In this document: positions 51,768 through 60,824 of the stretch, piece after piece
How the letters are laid out: each line of letters starts with the position of its first letter
Position numbering within the stretch: position 1 is the stretch's first letter
Source: an uncultured Latescibacterota bacterium
Lineage (GTDB): Bacteria; Latescibacterota; UBA2968; UBA8231
NCBI GenBank assembly: GCA_951813615.1
Contig: OX638377.1
Coordinates: forward strand, 5,119,739 to 5,183,738
Direction of reading: 5' to 3'
DNA: 64,000 bases
Position numbers and translations under genes: made by a program
The notes under the pieces: generated by a model
The model's database searches: none
Seen by the model: only the letters and a program-made list of their open reading frames with translations
Told to the model about the DNA's origin: nothing

Positions 51768-53900
51768 TTACGCCAGGTCGAAGCGATCGAGATTCATCAC
51801 CTTGTTCCACGCGGCCACGAAGTCGCGCACGAACACTTGCTGCGCGTCGTCGCATCCGTAGACTTCCGCGTAGGCTCGAAGCTCGGAGTTTGAACCGAAG
51901 ACGAGGTCCACCCTGGTGCCGGTCCACTTGAGATCACCGGTCTGGCTGTCGCGACCCTCGAACACGCCCTCCGCCGAGGAGGACGCCTGCCACTCGGTGT
52001 TCATGTCGAGCAGATTGACGAAGAAGTCGTTGGTCAACGCCCCTGGCCGATCAGTGAACACTCCGTGCTCAGACTGCCCGCTGTTCGCATTCAAGACGCG
52101 CATTCCGCCGAGGAGCGCCGTCATCTCGGGAGCGGTCAGCGTCAGCATGTAGGCCCGCTCCACCAGCAGCTCTTCCGACTTACCTTCCTGCCCCGCTTGG
52201 AGGTAGTTGCGGAACCCGTCTGCGGTGGGTTCGAGCACGGCAAACGACTCCTCGTCGGTCCACTCCTGCGACGCGTCGGTGCGCCCCGGTGCAAAGGGGA
52301 CCTGCACGTCGCGACCGGCAGCCTGGGCAGCCTGCTCGACGCCTGCGCACCCAGCCAAGACAATCAGGTCGGCGAGGGAGACCTTCTTGCCACCGTTCTG
52401 CGAGTTGTTGAAATCTGCCTGGATCTGCTCCAGTGTCTGCAGCACCCCGTTGAGCGCGGACGGATCGTTCACTGCCCAGTCCTTTTGCGGGGCGAGGCGG
52501 ATGCGCGCGCCGTTCGCTCCACCGCGTTTGTCCGTGCCGCGGAACGATGACGCCGATGCCCAAGCGGTCGAGACCAATTGGGAAACGGACAATCCCGAGG
52601 CGAGGATCTTCGTCTTGAGGTCGGCGACATCCTGCTCCCCGACCAACTCGTGATCCACAGCGGGAACGGGGTCTTGCCACAACTGCGGCTCTGTGGGAAC
52701 TAAGGGCCCGACATACCGACTAAGGGGTCCCATGTCGCGGTGGAGCAGCTTGAACCACGCCTTGGCAAAAGCGTCTTCGAGGTCCGCGGGATTTTCGAGG
52801 AAGCGCTTGGAAATCGGCGCGTAGTCCGGGTCCTCTCGCAGTGAGAGGTCCGTGGTGAGCATCATGGGGGCGTGCTTCTTTGAAGGACAGTGCGCGTCCG
52901 GCACGGTGGCTACTTCAGCGGCATTCTTAGGAGCATATTGACATTTGCCAGCAGGACTCTTCGTCAGCTCCCACTCGTGGGCGTGCAGGTTCTCCATAAA
53001 GTTGTTGTCCCACTTCACCGGGTTATTGGTCCAGGCGCCTTCCAAGCCGCTGGTGACCGTATCGCTGCCTTTGCCGCTGCCGTGGCTGTTCTTCCAGCCG
53101 AAGCCTTGCTCTTCTATGCCAGCCCCCTCTGGTTCGGGACCGACATTATCCTCAGCGGCAGCACCATGTGCTTTGCCGAACGTGTGGCCGCCGGCAATAA
53201 GCGCAACCGTCTCCTCGTCATTCATCGCCATGCGTTTGAACGTCTGGCGAATGTACTGCGCCGCTGCGACCGGGTCCGGGTTGCCGTTCGGCCCCTCTGG
53301 GTTCACGTAAATCAGGCCCATGTGGTCGGCACCGAGCGGTCCCTGAAGATCGCCGTCGGCGTCGTGGCGTTGATCGTCGAGCCACGTCGTCTCGTCGCCC
53401 CAGTCCGTCTCATCCGCCTCCCACACGTCCGGGCGTCCGAAGGCGAAACCAAAGGTCTTGAATCCCATCGACTCCAGGGCGCAGTTGCCGGCGAAGAGGA
53501 GCAGGTCGGCCCAGGAGAGGTTCCGGCCGTACTTCTGCTTGACTGGCCAGAGCAAGCGGCGCGCCTTGTCCAAGCTCGCGTTGTCGGGCCAACTGTTGAG
53601 GGGTGCAAAGCGTTGGTGGCCGGAGCCGCCACCGCCGCGGCCGTCGCTGATGCGGTACGTGCCAGCGGCGTGCCAGGTCATGCGGATGAAGAGTGGCCCA
53701 TAGTGGCCGTAGTCGGCTGGCCACCAATCTTGCGAGGTCGTCATGACCTCTTCGATGTCCTGCTTCAGCGAATCGACGTCAAGGGTCTTAACCGCCTCGG
53801 CGTAGTCGAAATCCTCGTCCATCGGATCGGACAGGGGAGAATTCTGGCGGAGACCCTTCAGGCTCAGTTGATCTGGCCACCAGTCTTGGTTGGAAGTCAT
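51768..53900 (-). CDS. katG: Catalase-peroxidase
   Basis: 710 residues, typical for KatG, with an AGGAGG ribosome site 6 bases before the ATG. The distal heme pocket is R73, W76 and H77 in FIRMTWHAAGTYR; the Trp-Tyr-Met cofactor is W76, Y198 in MGLIYVNPEG and M224 in TFKRMAMND; the proximal His is H239 in AGGHTFGKAHG. The second peroxidase-like domain follows from about 420. It destroys hydrogen peroxide and needs heme. The 5-prime end and upstream DNA are partly duplicated at 57023-57190, on the far side of the next gene. Confidence 0.97.
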   Translation of the reverse strand: MTSNQDWWPDQLSLKGLRQNSPLSDPMDEDFDYAEAVKTLDVDSLKQDIEEVMTTSQDWWPADYGHYGPLFIRMTWHAAGTYRISDGRGGGGSGHQRFAPLNSWPDNASLDKARRLLWPVKQKYGRNLSWADLLLFAGNCALESMGFKTFGFAFGRPDVWEADETDWGDETTWLDDQRHDADGDLQGPLGADHMGLIYVNPEGPNGNPDPVAAAQYIRQTFKRMAMNDEETVALIAGGHTFGKAHGAAAEDNVGPEPEGAGIEEQGFGWKNSHGSGKGSDTVTSGLEGAWTNNPVKWDNNFMENLHAHEWELTKSPAGKCQYAPKNAAEVATVPDAHCPSKKHAPMMLTTDLSLREDPDYAPISKRFLENPADLEDAFAKAWFKLLHRDMGPLSRYVGPLVPTEPQLWQDPVPAVDHELVGEQDVADLKTKILASGLSVSQLVSTAWASASSFRGTDKRGGANGARIRLAPQKDWAVNDPSALNGVLQTLEQIQADFNNSQNGGKKVSLADLIVLAGCAGVEQAAQAAGRDVQVPFAPGRTDASQEWTDEESFAVLEPTADGFRNYLQAGQEGKSEELLVERAYMLTLTAPEMTALLGGMRVLNANSGQSEHGVFTDRPGALTNDFFVNLLDMNTEWQASSSAEGVFEGRDSQTGDLKWTGTRVDLVFGSNSELRAYAEVYGCDDAQQVFVRDFVAAWNKVMNLDRFDLA

Positions 53901-53917
53901 TTTGTTCCTCCTGTGAA

Positions 53918-54060
53918 ATGTTCTGAGTATGGCGCAACCTTCTAAAATCGTTGCAAGCCTGCGGATTTAGGAAGAATAATAAAATGCGTTCTCACGTTCC
54001 CAAGCAAGGGGAATCTGGCGGAAAATGGGGCAGGTTCGGGCGTCCACCCTTCGCAGTAGC
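53918..54060. repeat. Left direct repeat flanking the DUF4365-like gene (katG upstream region)
   Basis: This 143-base stretch, beginning 18 bases upstream of the katG ATG, matches 57052-57190 in the same orientation over its whole length with scattered substitutions and small gaps. Shared segments include TATGGCGCAACCTTCT, AAGGGGAATCTGGC and CAGGTTCGGGCGTCCA. The end CGCAGTAGC continues into a diverged hairpin (GCTGCTACCGAGGACGCCCC). Otherwise the 236-base interval 53901-54136 holds no gene. Confidence 0.82.
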
Positions 54061-54136
54061 GCTGCTACCGAGGACGCCCCTAACACTGGAGGTAAACGGG
54101 AGTTCGGCTTGGTGCGAGGGCATCCGGTGTGGGAGA

Positions 54137-56929
54137 CTATATTCCTTGTAGGAGGCGAGTTGCCTCGCGACGCACGCGGCCGGACGGGTGCGTAACTAAG
54201 TGTTGTGTAATGTCGACCCCAAGGGCTGCAAGAGATGATTCGTCAGACAGTCCGGCCAGCAGCGCTAGTGGCAGGCGTGTACCATCGCTTGTTACAACTC
54301 TCTGTGCCAACGGATGAATCCACTCTTTCTGGCTAGCATTGACGAGTCGTCCGACCGCCCAAGCTGCTTGAGTACGAACTTGGACGTGCTGATCTCCGAC
54401 CAGCGCAGCTAGGATCGGTTGCATGTTTGGACATTGGCCTAAACCGAGCGATACAGCAGCATCTTTGCGTTCCAACCAGGACCCGCAGGCGAGTCGCGTT
54501 ACTGCCGCGTCGGCATCGTCTCCGTCAATTGCTCCGATAGCGATCGCCAGTGCAATAGGGGCACCCCCTATGCCAGTAGAGCCAAAACCCTGCTCGGCCC
54601 TCGATATGGAAGCGATGCTGTCCACGAGACTTGTTCGTACGTCCTCCGGCACCCGAGAAGATCGATGTGTGATGCGAGAGCATATTCTGCGCTTGTGATC
54701 TACCATTACGAAGGGATGGCGGAGCAGTTTGATGACTTCATCCCAACTAGCTTGGCTGGGAAACAACAGGTTGAGCAGTGCTAGGGTCTCGCCTGTGTTG
54801 TCTCCAAGGGTGTAAGACCGGCGACGAGCCTCGGAGAGAGCTTCTGTAGCCATGCTTCCGAATTGCTCTATCAAGGTAGCCGCGGCGGTCTCGTCGAGGA
54901 TTCTCAGGTCGCCTAGTGCCGATAGGGCGTAGAGATCACCTTGTGTTGCACGCGCTGCTACCTCTGCTTGAGCATTGCAGTTTCCATTGGCCGCAAACCA
55001 CCCAAGGAGCGCAGTTCCTAATTGGCCGGAATCGCATTGCCCAATTTCCCACAGCGCCTGTCGGTCTGGAGCACTGACTTGGTCGAAGTCAAGCAGGTCG
55101 ACGCTTCTTGCCAAGTCTTCGACCAATGGGTCAGGTGGGGGGATCTGGCTCGCAATTAGGTGCACAACTTCCGCATGCATAGTCTTGGTGGCTGTCGGCA
55201 GCAAGCCGATCACGGCCTTAAGCGTATAGGTTGGTACATGAAACGTGTGTTGTGTCCCTGCGAGAAGGTCACCTGAGTTCCCGTTCAGGAGTTGGATGCT
55301 CCGCATGAGAAGCTGAGAGGCAGGCTGTTCGTCCATGAGGTCACCGGCTATCGCCAATGCCTCAAAGTTGTTGAGCGCCGTGGTGTATGTCCAGGTACGG
55401 AGTGGAATCTTGTTCACAGCCGTGGATAGGGCTCTAAGCGGGCCAACGCTGTGGAAACGATCTATAGCGAGCTTAAGTGACTGGTTGTCGCCACTTCGGC
55501 GGAGTGCGTCGAGTCCCTCGACTAGCTCTGAGACCTCCTTGCAGGAGGTTGATGCACTCATTAGGCGATTTCGGGCACGAAGCGCAGATGCTGCTCGCCA
55601 GCCGCCTTGCTCGCCTGTGATATCGGCACTGAGCTCAGCCGCGAAAAGCCCCCGAGTTCCTGGTTTTTCGGTGTAGAAAGACACTGAAGAATCCTCAGAA
55701 TCCTTTGCCCAAGATCTATATCGAGAAAACTCGGTTGCACTGAGTGCCGACGAGATAGTCCCCGATCTCCACCAGGAGACGGCGGTGTCAGAGGCGGTCA
55801 ACAGTTTAGCTAGGTCGCGATCTTCGAAGGATGCTGTCTCAAAGAGTATCCATGCCGCGGCAGACGCGAGAGCTGATACAGTGATGTCGGCGGCGTCGCC
55901 GACGAAGAATCGCTGTGCTGCGACTGCGTCGTCACGGGCTCCAGAGACATCGCCCGTCTCGGCCTTGATCCGGGATCGTTGGACGAGAACCCATCCGTGA
56001 TCGATCGGCAGGAGACAGTCTTCATTGAGTAGGTCATCCAAGACTGTTAGGGCTGAGGCGTGCTGCTCTGTCCGCCCAAGAGTGCAGGCAAGGAACACTC
56101 CACTGGCCGCTTTAGCGTCGGTAGTCGAGGCAGAGGCGAATACCCCACGTAACTGATGGACTGAGTCTGTCATCGCCCAATTCCAGATTGCAGCCACGAA
56201 CCGCCAAGTCCAGTCTGAATTCGCGCTGGCACTCTCTGGGTTCGGCACGTCGGGGTGCTTATTGGCGAACTGCTTCAGGTCTCGAAAGCGGCCCTCTGTC
56301 AGTAGTGCCACCCCTTCCACCGAGTCGATAACCCTATCATATCCGACGTTGGGATGGGGGGCGATTAGCCTAGGCGCAACGAGCGCATAGCGAAGGCGTC
56401 TAGGCGGCGCGATGCTCTCGGCAGCGGCTGAGAATGCAGTTCCTTCTAGGGCCGGTGCAGCCCGCTGCTCGGACGCGACCGAGAGCAAGTCCCCAGCGTG
56501 CTGCTGGTCGATAGTCTGGTGCGCCGGGACAAGAATCTTGCAGCCTTGGTGAGTGGATGTGACTGTATCTGTGGTGACATGAACCCAGTAAGAGACATTC
56601 TTGTCAATATCGTGGAGAATGAGCAAGTGAGGCAAACAGTGCGTCACCCAGGCATCGAAATGCTTTGTCCCAGCCTCGTAGTACCACCACCCCAAGACCT
56701 CTTTCTTCTCGCCGAGATGGGGTTTCCTAAAGTAGCTCTTACCGGCCTTAACTTGGGCTCCGACGATGAGACCTAGATCAAATCCTCTAGCATCTCTCAC
56801 CTGAACGAAGAGATCGGTGCCTAGATCGTGCTCTTGGTTACGTACCGGACCCCAGCCAATCAACTCAAAATGAGAACATACTGCACTCACTCCAGCAGTT
56901 CCGGTCTGTTGCTCCCTACTCGCTTGCAT
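54137..56929 (-). CDS. 930-residue protein: DUF4365-like nuclease-fold N-terminus and long helical (HEAT-like) solenoid; candidate defence gene
   Basis: Residues about 15-150 match the DUF4365 pattern: HFELIGWGPVRNQEHDLGTD followed by LIVGAQVKAGKSYF. D39 and the Q59-x-K61 pair fit the degenerate PD-(D/E)xK nuclease signature of that domain. The rest (about 180-930) is an alpha-helical repeat scaffold; the last roughly 200 residues have clear HEAT-like units (CGSWLERKDAAVSLGL, DQHVQVRTQAAWAVGRLVNA, THPSGRVRREATRLLQGI). DUF4365-containing proteins are frequent in anti-phage loci, so a single-gene defence protein is a fair inference but not shown. It starts at ATG 56929 without a good ribosome site. 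It is bracketed by direct repeats derived from katG 5-prime DNA. Confidence 0.82.
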   Translation of the reverse strand: MQASREQQTGTAGVSAVCSHFELIGWGPVRNQEHDLGTDLFVQVRDARGFDLGLIVGAQVKAGKSYFRKPHLGEKKEVLGWWYYEAGTKHFDAWVTHCLPHLLILHDIDKNVSYWVHVTTDTVTSTHQGCKILVPAHQTIDQQHAGDLLSVASEQRAAPALEGTAFSAAAESIAPPRRLRYALVAPRLIAPHPNVGYDRVIDSVEGVALLTEGRFRDLKQFANKHPDVPNPESASANSDWTWRFVAAIWNWAMTDSVHQLRGVFASASTTDAKAASGVFLACTLGRTEQHASALTVLDDLLNEDCLLPIDHGWVLVQRSRIKAETGDVSGARDDAVAAQRFFVGDAADITVSALASAAAWILFETASFEDRDLAKLLTASDTAVSWWRSGTISSALSATEFSRYRSWAKDSEDSSVSFYTEKPGTRGLFAAELSADITGEQGGWRAASALRARNRLMSASTSCKEVSELVEGLDALRRSGDNQSLKLAIDRFHSVGPLRALSTAVNKIPLRTWTYTTALNNFEALAIAGDLMDEQPASQLLMRSIQLLNGNSGDLLAGTQHTFHVPTYTLKAVIGLLPTATKTMHAEVVHLIASQIPPPDPLVEDLARSVDLLDFDQVSAPDRQALWEIGQCDSGQLGTALLGWFAANGNCNAQAEVAARATQGDLYALSALGDLRILDETAAATLIEQFGSMATEALSEARRRSYTLGDNTGETLALLNLLFPSQASWDEVIKLLRHPFVMVDHKRRICSRITHRSSRVPEDVRTSLVDSIASISRAEQGFGSTGIGGAPIALAIAIGAIDGDDADAAVTRLACGSWLERKDAAVSLGLGQCPNMQPILAALVGDQHVQVRTQAAWAVGRLVNASQKEWIHPLAQRVVTSDGTRLPLALLAGLSDESSLAALGVDITQHLVTHPSGRVRREATRLLQGI

Positions 56930-57022
56930 GGGGTGGCCTAGAGGTGAGCACTTGGTGGCGTCTGCGGTTCACGGATCGCCGTCCTAGAGGAGATGTTAGC
57001 CTCTGAAGAGGGACAAGGGCCA

Positions 57023-57190
57023 TTTCGAATCGGACAGGGAAGAATTCTGGCATGTTCTGATTATGGCGCAACCTTCTGGAATCGTTGCAGGCCTACGGAT
57101 AGGAAAATAAAAGACGTTCTCTCGTTCCCTGACAAGGGGAATCTGGCTCGGAAAATGGCGCAGGTTCGGGCGTCCATATTCCGCAGTAGC
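57023..57190. repeat. Right direct repeat flanking the DUF4365-like gene, with a katG coding fragment
   Basis: Bases 57052-57190 match 53918-54060 directly. Just before, 57030-57051 matches katG coding bases 53827-53848 in 21 of 22 positions, so this copy is a katG 5-prime end that lost about 69 bases including the katG start. The wider interval 56930-57381 otherwise has no gene I can support; it also contains the 16-bp motif at 57288. Confidence 0.8.
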
Positions 57191-57287
57191 CCGAACGATT
57201 CTGTGCGGCGACAAGCGATTCATCAGGGACCCTGCTGGACCCTTGTGTACGTTTTCAGCGAACTGCATATTGCCGATATTGGTGCCT

Positions 57288-57303
57288 TATTTTTCCTATA
57301 CAT
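57288..57303 (+). promoter_or_regulatory. Repeated 16-bp motif TATTTTTCCTATACAT, copy 1
   Basis: The exact 16-mer recurs at 61648 and 62550. Here it precedes the quinoprotein dehydrogenase gene. The 30 bases before it (ACTGCATATTGCCGATATTG and following) also resemble those before copy 3. The TATACAT end could be a -10 box. Confidence 0.55.
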
Positions 57304-57381
57304 ATATAATATATAGGTCAATCCATGATATCTAGAATACGCCGCGAAACTAGGTTCCTGTCTCCAATCCGATTCCCCTCC

Positions 57382-59334
57382 ATGAAGCGATTCATTGCGA
57401 CAGTCGCCCTCTTGTTTACCACCCTCGCAGGTGCCCAGGAACCGGGCGGCATAATTGAATGGCCGTACGTCGGTGCCGAGCAGGCACACACCAAGTACTC
57501 GGCGGCTGAGGAGATCACGGCCGCGAATGTCGACGAACTGGAGATCGTCTGGCAATGGGAGCCGAACGAGATGCCCCTCGAGGAGTACGGCACCCGACCG
57601 GGGCCATTCCAGGCAACGCCCATCATGATCGGTAACGTCCTCTACCTCTCCACCATGTACATGCGCGTGGTGGCTCTCGACGCGGAGACGGGTGCCGGAC
57701 TGTGGACCTTCGATCCCAAGGCCTACGAAGGGGGACCCAAGGGTGTGGGGCCGAGGGGCTTCAAGCACCGGGGTATCGCCTACTGGAGCGACGGCGACGA
57801 CGACCGCGTTTTCCTCAACAGCCGCGACCGGCTGTACGCAATCGATGCCGCGACCGGCGAGCTGGACACGGGCTTCGGCGAGAGCGGGAGCGTTGTGCTG
57901 ACCGAGGGCCATGGCCGCCCGGTGACCCGCTACGAGTTCGACCAAACCTCGCCGCCGGTGGTGTTCGAGGACCTAGTGATCGTGGGGAGCCGCGTGCCCG
58001 ACCGGCTGCAGCGCAAGTTCGACACCCCCGGGACGGTGCAGGCGTTCGACGTGCTCACGGGCGAGCGGCAATGGGTGTTTTTCACCATCCCGCAATCGAG
58101 CGACGACTTCGGCGCAGATACCTGGGAGGACGAGTCGTGGCGCTACACCGGCCACGCCAACGCCTGGGGCTTCATGTCGCTCGATGCCGAGCGCGGGCTG
58201 CTGTACGTGCCGACCAGCACGCCGAGCAGCGACTACTGGGGTGGCCGCCGGGTGGGGGCGAACCTGTTCGCCGAGTCGCTAGTGTGCCTCAATGCACGCA
58301 CAGGCGAGCGTCGCTGGCACTTCCAGATGGTGCACCACGGCGTGTGGGACTACGACCTGTCCGCAGCGCCCAATCTGGTGACTATCAGGGTGGACGGGCG
58401 CGAGATCGACGCGGTGGCGCAAGTCTCGAAGCAGGGTTTCACGTACGTGTTCGACCGGGTGACGGGCGAGCCGGTGTGGCCGATCGAGGAACGTGCGGTG
58501 GACACCACGACGGACGTGCCGGGCGAGGTGCTGTATCCGACGCAACCTTATCCGACCAAGCCGCCGCCGTTCAGCAGGCAGGGGGTGTCGCTGGAGGACG
58601 CGAACGACCTGACGCCGGAGATCCACGCGCTCGCGGTGGAGCAGATGCAGCGATTCCGGATGGGTCCGCTGTTCACGCCGCCGAGCCTTCAGGGAACGCT
58701 CCAGCTCCCGGGCGCTCGCGGCGGAGCGAGCTGAGGTGGGGCGGCGTTCGACCCCGAAACGGGGCTTTTTTACGTGCGGGCATCTGAAGAGGTCGAAACG
58801 AATCAGGTGTGCCGGAACGGGGGTGACGATCCGGAGATCGACGTCGAGTACAGCAACAACTGTCCTTATGGCGCGTCGCTCATCATGTTTCGGGAGGCGG
58901 GCGGATCCGGGGCCGTACAGACTCCACCGAGCAAGCTCGGTCCGATTCCGCTCATCAAGCCGCCGTACGCGCACTTGGTGGCGATCGACCTCAATGTGGG
59001 CGAGATTGCGTGGAAGGTACCGTTTGGCGAGGGGAGCTCCAGTCTGCGAAATCATCCGTTGCTCGATGGTATCGAGTTGCCTCCACGGCTGGGCGCACGT
59101 GGCAATTCCGGCCCGCTGGTGACGAAGGGTGGGTTGGTGTTCCTCGGCGGAGGCGCTCCGTACCTCTACGCATTTGACAAGGTGACGGGGGCCGAGATCT
59201 GGCGGGTCGCGACGCCGTTTCCAACGAGTGCGAACCCAATGACCTACCGCGCACAGTCGGGGCGGCAGTTCGTCGTCATCGCGACGGGCACCGGGCCGGA
59301 CGCCGCGCTCGTCGCCTTCGCGCGACCGAAGTAG
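57382..59334 (+). pseudogene. PQQ-dependent (quinoprotein) dehydrogenase, interrupted by one in-frame TGA
   Basis: A signal peptide (MKRFIATVALLFTTLAGAQ) starts at ATG 57382; an in-frame ATG also lies at 57325. Propeller repeats of the quinoprotein alcohol/glucose dehydrogenase type follow: TPIMIGNVLYLSTMYMRVVA, VVALDAETGAGLWTFD and GYAFDRVTGEPVWPIEE-like units near FTYVFDRVTGEPVWPI. At 58732-58734 a TGA stops the frame in LPGARGGAS-stop-GGAAFDPETG; relatives read GGANWGG here, so a TGG Trp codon became TGA. The same frame then continues intact to 59334 (ASLIMFREAGG, LVFLGGGAPYLYAFDKVTG). The product would be a periplasmic sugar or alcohol dehydrogenase. It is either newly inactivated or a sequencing error. 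Confidence 0.82.
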
Positions 59335-59419
59335 CCAAGTGGGTCACCGGTGCGAGGTGGTGGTGCCGAGTCGGATCCCGCGTCGCAGTGGGAAGCGGGT
59401 GAAGAGAAAGAAGCAAACC

Positions 59420-60754
59420 ATGTCAACAATCCAATACACAAAATCACTTCCCGTAGTCGCTGAACCCGATGTTCTCGTTTGCGGAACGGGGCTGGCGGGT
59501 ATTGGTGCGGCTGTTGGCGCGGCGCGGAACGGGGCTTCTGTGATGGCAGTCGATCGCATGGGATTTGCCGGTGGGTTCTTTACGAACATCATCGGCTCGG
59601 CGTTCGATGGATTCGTTTACGAAGAGACGGGTAAGCCTGTTGTGGGTGGACTCGTCTTTGAGATGCTCGAACGAATGGGTGTGGTTGAGCCCGGACAGGC
59701 TTCACATCTCTCATACAACGTGAACGGTGATTTCACCGAGGTCGAAAAGCATCCTGATCGCGTAATTCCGCGCACAGATCCGGAGTTGTTCAAGAAGGCT
59801 GCGGATGACGTTTTAGTCGAGTCTGGCGTCAATCTGCTTTTCCACACCCAGGTGTCTGACGTGATCGTGAAGGGCGACCGGGTGGACAGCGTCGTAGTCA
59901 GCAACAAAGACGGCCTCGTCGCTATACGACCGAGGTACGTTATCGATGCCACAGGTGATGCCGATGTCGCCGCCTGGGCGGGGTGTCCATACGAGATCGC
60001 CGAGTCGCTGCAGCCGATGAGCTTGCATTTCCGCATTGGCTTTGTTGAACTTACATTTGAGCTGCGTCGTAAATGTGCGGCCGTTCTGGAGAAGGCACGT
60101 GCCGCAGGAAAGATCGGCCTTTATGGCGGTCCGTGGCCGGCGACTTTCTCGGGGCGAGACATCTATTTCAATGTGATTCGCACTCCCGGCAACGCAACGA
60201 ATCCGCAAGACTGGACGAACGCAGAACTCCAGGGCCGACGCGATGCGTGGACCATGTTCGAGCTCTGGCAAGAAGCACTACCCGAGTTCAAAGATGCCTA
60301 CTTTTTCACCAGTGGTCCGACTGCTGGATCACGAGAATCCAGAAGAATCGTCGGCGATTACATGCTGACCGGCGACGATATAAGAACGGCGAAACGACAG
60401 GATGACGTGGTAGTGCTCGGGGCGTGGAGGATAGACCGGCATCCCGAGGACGCAGCCGGGTATCACGATCAGCCGATCGTACCGCCGTACGATATTGCGT
60501 ACAGAACGTTGCTGCCGCAGGGCGTAGAAAATCTCTGGGTTGCGGGTCGTTGTCACTCGGCAACTTCAGAGGCCCTGGCATCAAGTCGAGTCACAGCCAA
60601 CTCGATGGGCATGGGGCAGGCTGCTGGCACTGCCGCGGCGATAGCAAGGGCAACAGGTGTGGATAGTCGTGGCGTGCCGATGGCCGAGCTACAGGATCGA
60701 TTGATTGCTGCTGATGTAATTCTCGATCCCGAATCAGCGATGCAGGGGCTATAG
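59420..60754 (+). CDS. FAD-dependent oxidoreductase
   Basis: 444 residues from ATG 59420; the open frame before it encodes no family sequence. The FAD-binding loop is DVLVCGTGLAGIGAAVGAAR (GxGxxG), followed by the acidic ribose ligand in SVMAVDRMG and the GGFFTNIIG segment common to the FAD_oxidored family. YVIDATGDADVAAWAGCPYE is the second dinucleotide motif, and LWVAGRCHSATSEALASSRV the C-terminal FAD contact. Members of this group occur in catabolic gene sets of Planctomycetes and related phyla; no substrate is known. Confidence 0.9.
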   Translation: MSTIQYTKSLPVVAEPDVLVCGTGLAGIGAAVGAARNGASVMAVDRMGFAGGFFTNIIGSAFDGFVYEETGKPVVGGLVFEMLERMGVVEPGQASHLSYNVNGDFTEVEKHPDRVIPRTDPELFKKAADDVLVESGVNLLFHTQVSDVIVKGDRVDSVVVSNKDGLVAIRPRYVIDATGDADVAAWAGCPYEIAESLQPMSLHFRIGFVELTFELRRKCAAVLEKARAAGKIGLYGGPWPATFSGRDIYFNVIRTPGNATNPQDWTNAELQGRRDAWTMFELWQEALPEFKDAYFFTSGPTAGSRESRRIVGDYMLTGDDIRTAKRQDDVVVLGAWRIDRHPEDAAGYHDQPIVPPYDIAYRTLLPQGVENLWVAGRCHSATSEALASSRVTANSMGMGQAAGTAAAIARATGVDSRGVPMAELQDRLIAADVILDPESAMQGL

Positions 60755-60824
60755 CTTTCGGTATATTCTGGAGTAGAGCCTGTTGCGCTCCAACTGGCGG
60801 CAGCCGTACCGAAGGAGTACTCCA

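Noticed and set aside
58732..58734. TGA as selenocysteine or as reassigned Trp
   Set aside because: No recoding hairpin is apparent, and TGA is the normal stop in overlapping pairs at 637, 14043 and 23117; a TGG to TGA mutation is simpler.
57702..58787. A 361-residue frame overlapping the quinoprotein gene
   Set aside because: It is a GC-driven shadow; the propeller repeats lie in the other frame.
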